DNA of 64,000 nt. It comes from Panicum virgatum. Taxonomy: Eukaryota > Streptophyta > Magnoliopsida > Poales > Poaceae. This document shows, piece after piece, positions 11,423 to 24,700 of this stretch; within the stretch, counting starts at the first letter, position 1, and every line of letters begins with the position of its first letter. Below the pieces are notes generated by a model. The model worked only from the letters and a program-made list of their open reading frames with translations, was not told the origin of the DNA and searched no databases. The DNA lies in NCBI RefSeq assembly GCF_016808335.1, contig NC_053149.1, positions 33,818,087-33,882,086 on the forward strand, written 5' to 3'. The position numbers were made by a program, and so were the translations under genes.

Positions 11423-12742
11423 GAAACAACACTCCACAACCCGTGATTTCTTAGTGCGGGTCTCTAATGAATTTTCTCTCTCCTCTCCACCTGTCACACT
11501 TCTCCATCTATCGTGAAGAAGTACAATTTCTCAAATGCAAACTTAATATTGTATAGTGTATTGTATTTTGTGTTGAAACCAAATCTTACATGGGACCCGA
11601 TTTCTTCTTCTCCCTCTTCTCTCTCGTTAATTACTGTAGCATTACTGTTCCTAATTATGAATTATTAGACTCATTAAATTCAGCTCACAAAATTGCATTT
11701 ATCTGCGAAAAAAGTATTGCAAATAGATTATTTAATAGAGTAAAATACACTGTGGGTACATGAACTTGTAGTGCTGTGTCAAATAGTTCAATAAACTTAG
11801 AAACCGGACATCTAGCCCCTCGAACTTGCGAACCCGTTCACCCCAGGTCCAGTCCGGTTTTGCATGGCTTGCATGGCACTGTGCGCCCGCGATTTGCTAC
11901 AGTAAACCCGGATTTGCTACAGTTACCGCGGTTTTGTTTTTCCTTTTCTATTTTATTTCGGCTGAATATTTGAAAAATCATAACTCTTCGATACAACATC
12001 GGATTCAAATAGAGACTTAAACATATACTAGCATGCCATTAAGAATAGTACTAGTGCAGGGCCGCAGGCTGCCTATGCCTACAGCTGAACCTCAGGCATG
12101 TTATCATCATCACCTGCCACATAATCATCATTGACCAGTTCTGAAAATTCATCTTACAAATATAAAAATATATTAGTACTAATATTATCATACCAAAGTA
12201 CAAAACCAATAGCCAATAATGGAATGAGAAGAACCAACCTCACGGGGGTCACTGCCTCACTGGGTCAGAGAGTGGGGAGTGAGGGATTTTGAGGCTAGAG
12301 TTAACCTGAAAGGCTGGGCCAGTAGGGAAGCCTGCGAGCTATTAGGGCGAGAAAATATGTGTTGGACTGTGCTTTAAATACGGTAGGATCCCTAAAATAT
12401 GGTAATACCGGCAGTAAATTACCGCATAAATACGGTAATTTTCGAAAACGGTCTGTAGAGGTTGAAATTATTTTCGCTTTCAGTTTCGGATAAAAATACC
12501 ATTTTCGTTTCTGTATTTTCGGTAGCCGTTTTCATTTTCATTTACATCAAAATCTTGATAAAACCTCGAAAACGGTTCCCAGTAATCGAAAATTCTCGTC
12601 TTTGTTTTCAACCCTACCACCGACCGCCTCACTCACCGCCGGGATCCCCACCGTTTTGGTCTCAAATTCGCGCACCTTGCGCTTCCTCCCTGAATCGGTT
12701 CCCAGCATCCCACCCGAGAAAAGGAACGAGAAGGAAAAAGAG
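11423..12742. other. Intergenic repeats and J-domain gene 5' flank
   Basis: No gene is visible. The part 11740-12050 (ATGAACTTG..., TTTGCTACAG twice) looks like an unclassified dispersed grass repeat. The part 12430-12600 is rich in TTTTCG/CGAAAAC motifs arranged in opposite directions and may be a degenerate TIR element. The last 100-150 bases before 12743 (CCCTACCACCGACCGCCTC...) are the likely 5' UTR of the next gene. Confidence 0.35.
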
Positions 12743-15700
12743 ATGGGAAGAGACGCGAAGGAGACCAGGCGCCGCAGCCGTAAGAGATCCTGCGACGCAT
12801 CCCCCTCCTCGGACTCCGATTCATCCGATTCGCCTTCCTCCGCCTCCTCCCCGAGCAGCAGCCCCGAGCGCCGCAGCCGCAGCAGCAAGCGGAATAGGTC
12901 CTCCTCCTCGTCGCACCGCCACCGCCACAGCCGCAAGAACAGTGGCCGGTCGCGGAGCTCCCGCGACGAGGAGCGCAGGCGGCGGCGTCGGAGAAGGCGG
13001 GACGAGGAGCGTAGGCGGCGCGGGGGCGATGAAGGGTCCTCCGGCTCGGGGTCCGAGGAGGAGGAAGAGGATAGAGCGGCGGCTGCGGAGGAGGCGCGCG
13101 AGATCGTCCGAGATATCCTCGGGGAATTCCCCGCTGTCGCCGGAGAGCTCCGTCAGGTAGTGTTTCTTATCATTGTCGTCTCCTTTTTATAATAAAATTG
13201 TGCAGAGACAGTTTACATTATATAGGATAGATGGGCGACCGTCGAAGGCTAGACCTGCACAATTGAAGTGCAAGAAAAATTCATATTCAGCTACTCTGCT
13301 ATAGATAACCTACAATACTATCTGTAAGGATATGGTTTGTGATTATGTTCAGTTAGGGTGGGTGGGTTGTTCTGTGTGAAAGCATGCATGAACTTTCAGG
13401 GGAATAGGAGAGATATTGAGTCTGAACTGATTTCTGTTGGAAATATTGCCTCTCAATCCTCACCAGTAAACATACACACAAGTTACACCCAGAACCAGAG
13501 CAAACTCACAAAACTCAGGCCCTCTCGAATGCACAAGCAAGCAGTGAGCACAATTCACTCTCTGGGGCTAACTGCCTAACTCCCTCTCTGGGGCTAACTG
13601 CCTAACTCACGTAGATTACATGGGGTCTAGTACACAACTGTGGGCACTCTTTATTCGATACGGACATACGGTGATGCATATTTATACATATGAACCCAAC
13701 TACTACTGGTACTGTTTCAGGAACTATAGTATCTAGAGTTGCACAAAGTTGCAGTGTTCATACGCTGCTTGTTTATGAATGCACAAGCAAGATGTAATGA
13801 AAATCAACATCTTGGAGTTACCACTGGTACAGGTGAACTATGGAAGTAAACTTAATCCAAGTTTTTTTAATCGTAAACTTAATCCAGGTTAATTAACCCT
13901 TTTGTCTCCTTAATTATGAGGGCCAACTTTCACTGTTGGACTTCTTTGAACTTTGTCCATTTCTATTAGCAGTTATCATGCTGAAAATCAACAACTGTTG
14001 GCTTGTGGAGATATATTTTTTCCTTGTGATAAATTTGCATGTCCAAGTTGCGCATATTTTTATCTTCCATCGAGCTTTATCTTTGAAAGTTCTGCAGCCA
14101 TTGTATTTATACTACCCTTTTTAGGCGTCTAATTGGTATAAAAAGATTAAAGTTACATAATATCATGATATGTAAGACCTGTATAAAATAGGTTATGTGA
14201 AATGATACCATTATTCTAGCAATAATCTTTACACTCTTTATTTTTTTGTAGTGGCTTCATTTGTCCAAAATTATTGGGTTTCTAACTTCGGATATAATGT
14301 GAATAAAGCTACTTAACTCTGTTCAAGTTTTTAGGATTACATAATTACATTAAAAATAAAACTACTGACATTATTCTAGCAATAATCTTTACACTCTTTA
14401 GGCCTTGTTTGTTTCCGCGTTTGCTTGGATTCTCAGCCAAATAAGCAATTTAATCCCGCCAAACTATAGTCTAACGCGCGTTCCCCGGCCGCCGGCAGCT
14501 GAATAAGCGGAAGATACAACGTGCAGCCCCAAAAACGCGAGAAGCGAGCTCTTGAGCCGCTTACCGCTTATACGCGCCACGCTTTTCTGATACGTGGTCC
14601 CAAACAGGGCCTTACTTCCGTGGTGGCTTCATTTGTCCAAAAGTACATTACTGAAGTGTATTGTGCAGTAATATTGTACCTTTTTCTTTTGGTCTGAATG
14701 TATTTAACTTGTGTTTCTGTCCCAAATGCACTTTCGAGAGTAACTTTGTGTTCTAAGATTTCTCATGACATTTGCTTAACTTTCAGCTTCTCCAAATGAT
14801 AGACACTGGTGAAGGCATTGACATTTCTGGAATCTCCGACAAGCCATTGGTGAAGCGCTTGAAGAAGCTTTTCAGATCTCTGAGACTGAAAGAAAGTGCA
14901 ACTGGGGCTTACTTGCTGCCCCCAAAAAATGTTCCTACACTTGATATTGTTGGACCATTATTATTAGCAAGTTCTGAACTTACAGACGACAAAAATGTGA
15001 AGTCAGTATCACCTGATAGAGAAGAATTACCATCATCTAACTTTGATGTGCAAAATAAAGATAAAGATGATACTATGGCTGAAGGGCCAAAAATTTTTGG
15101 GGTGGAAGATGAACCTCCTAAAAGAAGGTAACACTTGTGGGTCACATGTTATCTTGCTGCAAATTATTTCCATTCAATTTTCACTACATACCTGTTAATA
15201 TTCTACAAGTATTCTTGGCTATGTACTTAGATTAATATATTGATTGGTTAAACAGTTTCAGTGGATGTGTCCACCATTCATTTAGTTTAGGCTAACAATA
15301 GTGTATATGTGTTTAAAGAACTGAATGCTAGTGTTAGCTTGACTATAATGTCAGGTTATCCCGCAGCTTGCGTATATTCTCAATGCTGGTGTTCAAACAC
15401 TATTAGCTTAATAAAAACAAATAGCAAGAGCATCTTTTAGTCAAGAACCATCTATGGTTGCCAGCTTCTTTTGTTTCAGACAGATAAATGACTATTTTAT
15501 CATCCTTTATAATTGTTAGACAGGAGTATTAGCCCTGTAGGGCCGGCCCATCTGGGCTGTGCGCCCGGCCTGTTGCTGCGGCTAGGTTTTATGGATTTGT
15601 TGATAGGATAGGCAAGGATCCCTTGATTGGTGCTGATTCTATAAACCATCCCTAGGGTTTCCTTGCCTATATATTGTACCCCTTGTACTCTCTATCAATC

Positions 15701-18700
15701 AATCCCGTTTTGTCTCTCCAATTCTGCTTTCATGGTATCACGAGTCCATCACGGTCCGTGACCTAATTCGCTTCCGCCCACACGCGCCTCCCCTGGCTGC
15801 GCCCTGCGCGCCCTCACCGGCCGCGCTCACCCTCCCCGGCGCGCCCCTCCGGCCGCGCCCTACCCCTGCGCGCCTTCCTTGGCCGCGCCGCCGCTCCCGC
15901 ATCTCGCGATGGACAGCTCTTCCCCGACCGACCGCCGCCGCCATAAAGGCTGCCGCCGCGGCCTCCCCGACTGCCGCAGCCGCAGCCGCCGCCGCGAAAA
16001 CCGCCGCCGCCGCAAAGGCCGCCACAGCGGTCCCTGCTGCCTCTGCCCCCGACGCGGCCGCCGTGGCGGCCCACGCCGCCGCCGCCGCGCGCCTCCGCGT
16101 GGCCAAGAAGGAGGCGCGCCGCGCAGCCCTAGAGCGCGCCTCTGCGGCCCGCGAGCGCGACGCCTTGGCTTGCGCCGAAAGGGAGCGCGCGACTGCTGGC
16201 GACACCGACTCTGGCGACGACTTCTCTGATGAGGACCCAGCCCTCTCTGATCGCGACGTGGAGGTCCCCAACCACTGCGATCTTCGTCAGGCACTCCTCC
16301 ATGAAGCTGCCGCGCTCGCCAACTTCCACTCCCAGGTGGTCGCCGTTCAGAACATCCGATCTCTGATCCCGGTTGTTCTCGACCTCTCCGCCGGCAACTA
16401 CAACCGGTGGCGCGACCAGTTTCTTCTCACCGTCGGGAAGTACTCTTTGCAGGATCATGTCTTGCAGAACGACCCGACGCCCTCCTTCCCTGACTGGCAG
16501 CGCATGGATTGCGTCGTCAAGTCGTGGATCTTCGGCACCATCACCAACGACCTGGCTGCCTCCATCTCCGCGCGCGACTCCACCGCCTGCGTCGCCGGCT
16601 TGCTGTTGAGTCCCAGTTCCTCAACAAGGAGACGAGCTGTCTCCAGTGCCCAAGACCTTCTGTAGCGCATTTGCCGACCCCAACTGGTGCGCAGCTATGG
16701 AAGAGGAACATGCTGCTCTTATGAAGAACCACACTTGGGATCTCGTGCCGCGCCCCCAGTGCGCCAATGTGGTCACCGGCAAGTGGGTCTTCAAGCACAA
16801 GTTCAACGCCGACGGGTCTCTTGAGCGGTACAAGGCCCGCTGGGTTCTTCGTGGGTTCACTCAGCGACCGGGCGTGGATTATTCTGAGACATTCCGCCCA
16901 GTTGTGAAGCCTGCTACTGTTCGGACTGTGCTCTCCCTGGCTCTCTCCAGTCGCTGGCCCATCCACCAGCTCGATGTGAAGAATGCTTTCCTGCACGGCA
17001 CTTTGATCGAGACAGTCTACTCTATGCAGCCTGTTGGTTTCGAGGACTCTGCTCATCCGGACTTTGTTTGTCAGCTCAACAAGTCCCTCTATGGATTGAA
17101 GCAAGCCCCCGTGCCTGGTACAGCCGGTTTGCCACCTATCTTCTGTCTGTGGGGTTCCCTGAAGCCAAGTCAGACACGTCGTTGTTCGTCTACAAGCGTG
17201 ATTCTGAAGTTGCCTACCTGCTGCTCTATGTCGACAATATCATCCTCACCGCCTCCTCTACTGAGCTCCTTGGTCGGATCATCTCTGCTCTTCAGCACGA
17301 GTTCTCCATGAAGGATCTTGGGACCTGCACTACTTCCTCGGTATGCAGGTTCAGCACCGTGATGATGGCCTATTTCTTTCTCAACAGCAGTACATGGTTG
17401 ACATCCTAGCTCGTGCTCATATGGCGGATTGCAAGCCTTGTTTGACTCTAGTGGATACGAACCCCAAGGTCTCTGCTGCAGATGGCGCCCCAGTTGTTGA
17501 TGCCTCTGAGTTTCGGAGTCTTGCTGGTGCTCTCCAGTACTTGACCTTCACTCAGCCAGACATTGCTTACGCCGTCCAGCAGGTTTGCCTTCATATGCAT
17601 GATCCTCGGGAACCTCGTCTGACTGCTCTGAAGCGCATTCTCCGCTACGTCAAGGGCACTCTTCACTTGGGACTTCTGCTACGACCGTCTTCTGCTACTG
17701 ATCTTGTGGTCTACACTGACGCTGATTGGGCTGGCTGTCCTGATACGTGCAAGTCCACCTCGGGCTATGCTGTGTTCCTCGGTGATAGTCTCATCTCCTG
17801 GTCCTCCAAGCGTCAGACCACCGTGTCCAGATCCAGTGTTGAAGCCGGGTATCGAGTTGTGGCGAATGGTGTTGCCGAAGCATCATGGTTGCACCAGCTT
17901 CTACAGGAGCTCCATGCTCCTCTGCGCCGTGCCACGTTGGTCTATTGTGACAACATCAGCGCAGTCTACATGTCCTCCAACCCAGTTCAGCATCAGCATA
18001 CCAAACACATTGAGATTGATCTTCACTTCGTCCGGGAACGAGTTGCTATTGGAGATGTTCATGTTTTGCACGTGCCGACTTCCTCTCAGTACGCCGACAT
18101 CTTCACCAAGGGACTTCCTTCTTCGGTCTTTACGGAGTTTCGGTCCAGTCTGAACGTGTGCAGTGGCTGACGATCAGACTGCGGGGGCATGTTAGACAGG
18201 AATATCAGCCCTGTAGGGCTGGCCCATGTGGGCTGTGCGCCCGGCCTATTGCCGCGGCTAGGTTTTATGGATTTGTTGATAGGATAGGCAAGGATCCCTT
18301 GATTGGTGCTGATTCTATAAACCATCCCTAGGGTTTCCTTGCCTATATATTGTACCCCTTGTACTCTCTATCAATCAATCCAGTTTTGCTTCTCCAATTC
18401 TGCTTTCAATAATCAGTGCCTATAGGTTTTGATTTTATATTGGCATTCCTGCAAGCAACAGTGACAAGCACTCATGTAGTAGCTTGATTTGTCATATTTC
18501 ATTTTAGCACTAGAATGATGTCTCATGTCCATACCGTTGCCAATGATTATAGGTATCAGTAAGTCAGTACAAAGGGCATTGAAGGGTTCATTTCATTATA
18601 GGTATAGTGTGGTGGTGGCTATCAGTTCTTCTCTGCATGCAGTCGAGATGCCTGTGACTGTTTTCTTTTCTCTTGACATAATAATTCTGAGTTGCAATGT

Positions 18701-21700
18701 TTTTTATTAGTATGTTTGGCATTGTGCTGTCTTATGTGGTGGAATGTTATTATGGAAAGCTCATTTCCTTTTCATGTTGTTGCCTTACACAATAAGATTC
18801 TTTTTTTATCTTATTAAAACCCAACTTAACCCAATATAATGTTTTTCTATGCCCAGGATAATTGGCCCTGCAATGCCATCTCGTGAGTTACTGGCTGCAG
18901 CAGCTGAAATGACAGAGGCTCTTAGGTGCCGGTAATGATTTATTCTTTGCAGTCTGATATATTTAGAAGAGTTATGTGTTAACCAATGATTTCTCAATTC
19001 TCATTGAGCATATCTTTAATGTTCCTTCTCTAGGGATGCTGAACTGGAAGCTGATGATGATTTGCTCATAGGGCCCCCACCACCTGCAGTAGTTGCAGAA
19101 GCTGCATCTGCAAATGAAGCTGAGCGATTTGAAGAGGTAAATTGTTACATTGTCAGTCATGATTTGTTTGTTTACTCTTGATAAGTTTGGAGCAATGCAG
19201 GACCAAGTACCTATACTTTTGAAGTCAAATCAAACGTTTTCAAAATTGGGTCTAGATTACTTTTTGCTTCATTGTTGCATGCTTTTTCTGTGCACATATC
19301 TCAATTCATCTTATTTGTAATTTTGCATCAGTTCTGTATGTTGTCTTCGCTAATCCTTTCCATTACGTGCTAAAAACAGTATAGTAGAAAATTTCTGTCC
19401 TCAGCAATTCTGTACTTTGTTTATTTACCTTGCAATCAGCAACTCTCTGCTACTTATGGGGTTAGCTGTTATTCTGGATAATGTCAGATATATTTTAATA
19501 TTTAGTACCTGGCTCAAACCATGCAGCAATATTTGTTAGTCAGTTTGCTTATAAATCTGATCAACATTCTAAATGGCTTTTAGGGCCTGTTGGGATTAGG
19601 ATCCCACATTACCCTCGAACACTCCTTTGATTGTTTAGAACGTGATCTTCCTTTATCCTAGTTTGTGTCTGCGTCTTAAAATAAACATTTTGATTTACAT
19701 ATGGTTATTATCTGAATCCTGTTTCTCTCTCTCTCTCTCTCTGAGCATCCATACAAAGAAGTGATTGTTATGCTTATAAGCAGTCATGAAATACTTTGTA
19801 TAATTCTTCTTTGCCATTGGGCATCTTTTGTTGAATGGGAAACTTTCCATTTGTTTATTCTCGAAGCCGTTTCTTATACTCAAACTGCATGACATGATGA
19901 TTGCAACTACATATCTGTTTTTTTTAATGTGCTCAAGTCAATTTGTTGACCTTCCTTTTTGGTTGTTTGTTTAAAGGTTACTCGAATATTAGCTGCTGAT
20001 ACAAATTCACCATATGATGTTCTGGGGGTAAATTGGAAGATGTCAGCTGATAACATGAAGAAAAGGTAGCGACTTGTATACTCTTCATTTTCGCAGTTGA
20101 TACTAACATGCTTTGATGATAAAAATGTTCTCATCAAAATGGTTAAGTCGTCTTATCTTGGAGTGGAGTGGTATTTGTGGACACTCATATTGCATGTCAT
20201 AATGCAGAGCAAGCTAAAATTTTAAAGCCTGTTGATAGATATGAGATTCATGAAATAGTAAACTTATTAATTCTTGGCAGCACTATTTCAAAAAATTTGA
20301 ACTATTGAAGACCTAATGAACTACTATGTTCAACATAACAATATGGAAACGCCGAAACAGTTGGAATCAAACATTTTATTCTATTGATGTTTCACCTCCG
20401 ATTTGTCTTCTCTACTGTTTTGACCTCATAATAGTTTTGCTAGGTGTTTGTCTGATGTAGATTAAAATTTTACCCTGACACAAACTTATCAAGATCTGTT
20501 GTGCTTAGATTGTTTCTGAAACCGTTTTCTCATTGATTTCTATCAGTTATTCAAAAATCTGTAGGTGCTAGGCCTCCGGTAGGGCGTGGTGCATAGTGTT
20601 AACTGCTGATTAAACAGCCGGTTTTGGAACAATGTTATCTACGAACATGTTCATCTAATTCTTCGTATTACCTCAATATAATTTGGTGTGGTAACATAAT
20701 TCATGATTAATAATGCCTTGAGGTGTTCATTTAGTATTTATTCTGTAGGTTGTTGGGATTATCACACAGAATTGAGTGTCATTGCATTAAGAAGGGTTGT
20801 TGGGACTAGTTTTGACACAGATGACAAAAAATTGTTGCATCTTTTCACTATTGTGCCCATGAAAATTGTGGCTCCATGTTAATAACAATGTTGAAACTTG
20901 TCACACAATGCCACAGTAATTATGTTTATCTTTTTTCTGCTCGAGTGATAAATCCTCCTATCTTACACTGTAGGTATTGGAAGTTGTCTCTTTTAGTGCA
21001 TCCAGACAAATGTCCTCATCCTTCAGCACAGGAGGCGTTTGTGAAACTGAACAATGCCTTCAAAGACTTACAAGACCCTGATAAGGTATATGAACTGAAA
21101 AAAAGTTCACTCTTTTCATAAGCTGAAACTAGGTTCATCATTCTGTCAAAGTTTCACTTACAGAATCTTTCCAAGTAAGAAAATAACCTTTTTTTGGGTA
21201 TTATGGAGAAAATGGTGCATTTATACTGTGGTAACTAAATAAGATATTACTCCCTCCTTCCACTTTTGATAGCTATATTTCAAAAACTCAAATGTTCAAA
21301 AATGCTATATATATTTGCAATTGGCATGGGCTATGTCAATAAATAGCACTAGTAACGAGGAGTCCCTAGTTAAAATATTAGAGGACCAACAAAAAAGTCT
21401 GTTGCATTTATTATATAATAAGTAAGGTTATTTTTCTTGGTCATTGTGTCGAGCTCAATATAGCTATCAAAAGTGGATGGATGGAGTATTATGAGTAGAG
21501 TTCATCTTTGTGTCATGAAGCTTGCTTCTACTTGTGTTTAGTCGATAGTTCATGTCACACTTGTTGATTAATAAACTTTCCACCCCTTCTTCTAGCTTAA
21601 ATTCTAGTTATTTGTATTTTTTCTTTGCAGAGAGGTGCAATCGATGAGAAGATAAAGAAGAAAGAGGAGATGGAACAATTTGAGGTAAAATTCTGCTGTT

Positions 21701-24700
21701 CTGTAGAATGTTTATTCAAGATACCATCTGGCACCACTGCTCTTAGTTGCATGATTAGTGATGCTAAAAAGATAAGTATTTTATGCTGATTATTGCATTC
21801 CTGTACTGTTTAGATTGAGCTTAAAGCAATGCGTGAAGCTGCCGAATGGAGACGATTACAAGGTAAGTTGTTTTGATATTATATCCACAACAAAATATTC
21901 TGAAAAATTAATTTTGACAAAATTTGATGCTATGTATTGTAGCAATGTAGCAAAAAAAAAGAGAGTTAGTTTTGCAAAACTTTCTACTGTGTGACATTCT
22001 AACAACTGCAACATATAGGGACCATTTCATAAAACTACAACTTTGGGCCCCATCTTAAAAGAGGGCCCATGATCATTTTTTTAATCATGGTTCCTTGTTA
22101 TTGGAGACCGAAGTAGTGTGGTTTTCTTGAATAGTCAGTCACTAGACAATGTAGTTCCTTGTTACGATGTCGCGAATAGTTGTAGTTTTGTGGAATTAAC
22201 ATGATGCTATTTTTTCCAAATTTCAATCAACGTTTGGACTTTGAATGGCAAAGGTACAATCGCTTTGCTGTGTAGTCCTGGTAACGGTTCACTTTGGCAA
22301 ACAACACACATATTATCAAATTAAGCAACATAATAATAAAAGTGACTTCAATCTCTAAATACATATTAGCTTTCAAATCAACATTGTTGAATTGACTTTG
22401 GCTTCTACACAAGCTTGGACTGTAAGATTAGGAGATTTAACATACTACCTTCCTATGCACATACTTTATGATGTTTACTGTAGTACTGTAAACTTTAGAT
22501 GTTCTACTTGGTAGTCCCTTCACTTGATACCTGCAGTGATTGATGGCCTACAGCCTGTGCAGTAATGCACTTTACCCAGCATAAGATGTTGCAATCTGTT
22601 TTTTATGAGAGTTCGTGCGTGCACATGGATCTATTGACTTCTGATTTGTCGATTAGTTTGTTCAAATTTGGCACAGCTGGCAATGGTAATTATGAAGACA
22701 TTGAACAACAGGGGTAAATGTGATGACATATTGCATCTTTTTGCTTGCAGGTATATCACTTGCTGGTGATGAGGAACTTTTAGCAGGTCCTAAGGAGGCA
22801 CAGGCACCTAAGAGAGATGAATGGATGACCACGTTGCCACCTGAGAGAAAAGTAAATGATAAAAATAATAATTTTTCAATTGTTTTTCAATTCACCAATT
22901 GTTTATCTTACATTACATGTATAAACAAATTATTTTTCTTCACATAGGCAGGAGTGCCTATGCACTCTACTACATCATTTAGTATGAATGGTAAAGAAGG
23001 ACGAGGAGACACAAGTGTCTGGACTGATACTCCTCTTGATAGAGCACAGAAAGCACAACAAAGGTCAGTATTATTGTGGGAGAGAATAATAGATGTATTT
23101 CTCCAAACCCTAGAAGGGTGGGATATATAGATCCTATACATGGGCCTCTAGATGGGTCTCTATACATGGCCTCAATATACTCCAACACCCCCCGCAGTCT
23201 AAACTACCGGCGCAGCGGTGTTCAAGACTGGACAACAAGAAAGCTAACACCCCCCACAGTTTGAACTACCGACGCAGCGGTGTTCAAGACTGGACACGAA
23301 GAGAGTACAAATAGAGTACAAAGGGCAAATACCCCCCGCAGCCACAACTAACCACTGGCTACGTTGAGGCTGGATCGAAACTCCGAGAAGGTCGAGTAGG
23401 GCAGCCCCTTGGTGAAGATGTCAGCAAACTAGGAGGTAGTCGGGACATGAAGTACCCGAACATCGCCGATTGCGACTCTGTCGTGCACGAAGTGTAGGTC
23501 GACCTCCACGTGCTTCGTTCACTGATGCTGGACGGGGTTGGTGGAGAGATACACGGCGCTGACGTTGTCGCAGTAGACGAGCGTGCTCTTGGCGAGCGGG
23601 CTGTGGAGCTCCGCCAAGAGCTGTCGTAGCCAGGACGCCTCCGCCACGCCGTTAGCGACAGCCCGGTACTCCGCCTCGGCACTGGAGCGGGAGACAACCG
23701 GCTACCGCTTGGATGACCAGGAGACCAGGTTGCCGCCCAGGAAGACGGCGTAGACCACCAGCTTAGCAGAGGACGAGCGGTGAAGCACCAGGCCGAGGTC
23801 CACAGTGCCACGGACGTACCGGAGGAGACGCTTTAGCGCAGCAAGGTGCGACTCCCGGGGATCATGCATATGGAGACAGACCTGCTGAACAGCGTAGGTG
23901 AGGTCCTGCCTGGTGAAGGTGAGGTACTGCAAAGCGCCGGCCAGACTCCGGTAGGCAGTAGGATCAGCCACCGGATCACCCAGATCAGCAGACAGCTTCG
24001 CCTGAGTGTCGACAGGAGTGGAGCAGGGCTTGCAATCAGTCATCCCAGCCCGCTCCAGAATATCAAGTGCGTACTGCCGCTGCTGAAGGAGAAGACCAGA
24101 CGGGCGAGGCTCAACAGTGACGCCCAAGAAGTGGTGGAGCTGACCGAGATCCTTCATAGCGAACTCCTGCTGCAGAGAGGAAATGACTCTGAAGCAACTG
24201 CTGACTGGAGGTTGTGAGCACAATGTCATCGACATAGAGCAGCAGATATGCAGCCTCATCCCCATGGTGGTAGACGAAGAGAGACGTGTCGGACTTGGCC
24301 TCGGTGAACCCTAATGTTAGCAAAAACGTGGCGAACTGAGAGTACCAAGCCCGAGGAGCCTGCTTCAGTCCATAGAGAGACTTGTTGAGCCGGCAGACCA
24401 TATCCGGACGACTCGAGTTCACAAATCCCACTGGCTGAGAGCAGTAGACAGTCTCTGAGAGAGTGCCGTGAAGAAACACATTCTTCACGTCCAGCTAGTG
24501 CACAGGCCAGGAGCGCGAGAGCGCAAGCGAGAGGACCGTGCGCACCGTAGCGGGCTTCACGACTGGGCTGAAGGTCTCATCATAGTCCACACCAGGCCGC
24601 TGAGTGAACCCCCGGAGAACCCAGCGAGCCTTGTAGCGCTCCAATGTGCCATCAGCCCGACGCTTATGCGTCCAGATCCACTTGCCAGTCACCACATTGC

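Larger units (their letters stand above)
15514..18408 (+). mobile_element. Copia element 1 (Ale/Retrofit-like), internally deleted, in intron 2
   Basis: A 2,895-bp LTR retrotransposon in the same orientation as the host gene. Two 219-bp LTRs begin TGTTAGACAGGA and end CTGCTTTCA; I count about 9 differences between them. The target duplication is ATAAT (15509-15513, 18409-18413). A tRNA-Met-type primer site TGGTATCACGAG follows the 5' LTR at 15733, and a polypurine tract ACTGCGGGGGCA precedes the 3' LTR. Internal sequence goes from gag straight into reverse transcriptase; nucleocapsid end, protease and integrase are missing. It cannot move by itself. Confidence 0.95.

Noticed and set aside
12547..12936. 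129-codon frame on the minus strand
   Set aside because: Antisense shadow of the RS-like first exon of the J-domain gene.
15738..16294. Long minus-strand frames (177 and 144 codons)
   Set aside because: Antisense of the Ala/Arg-rich gag start of copia element 1.
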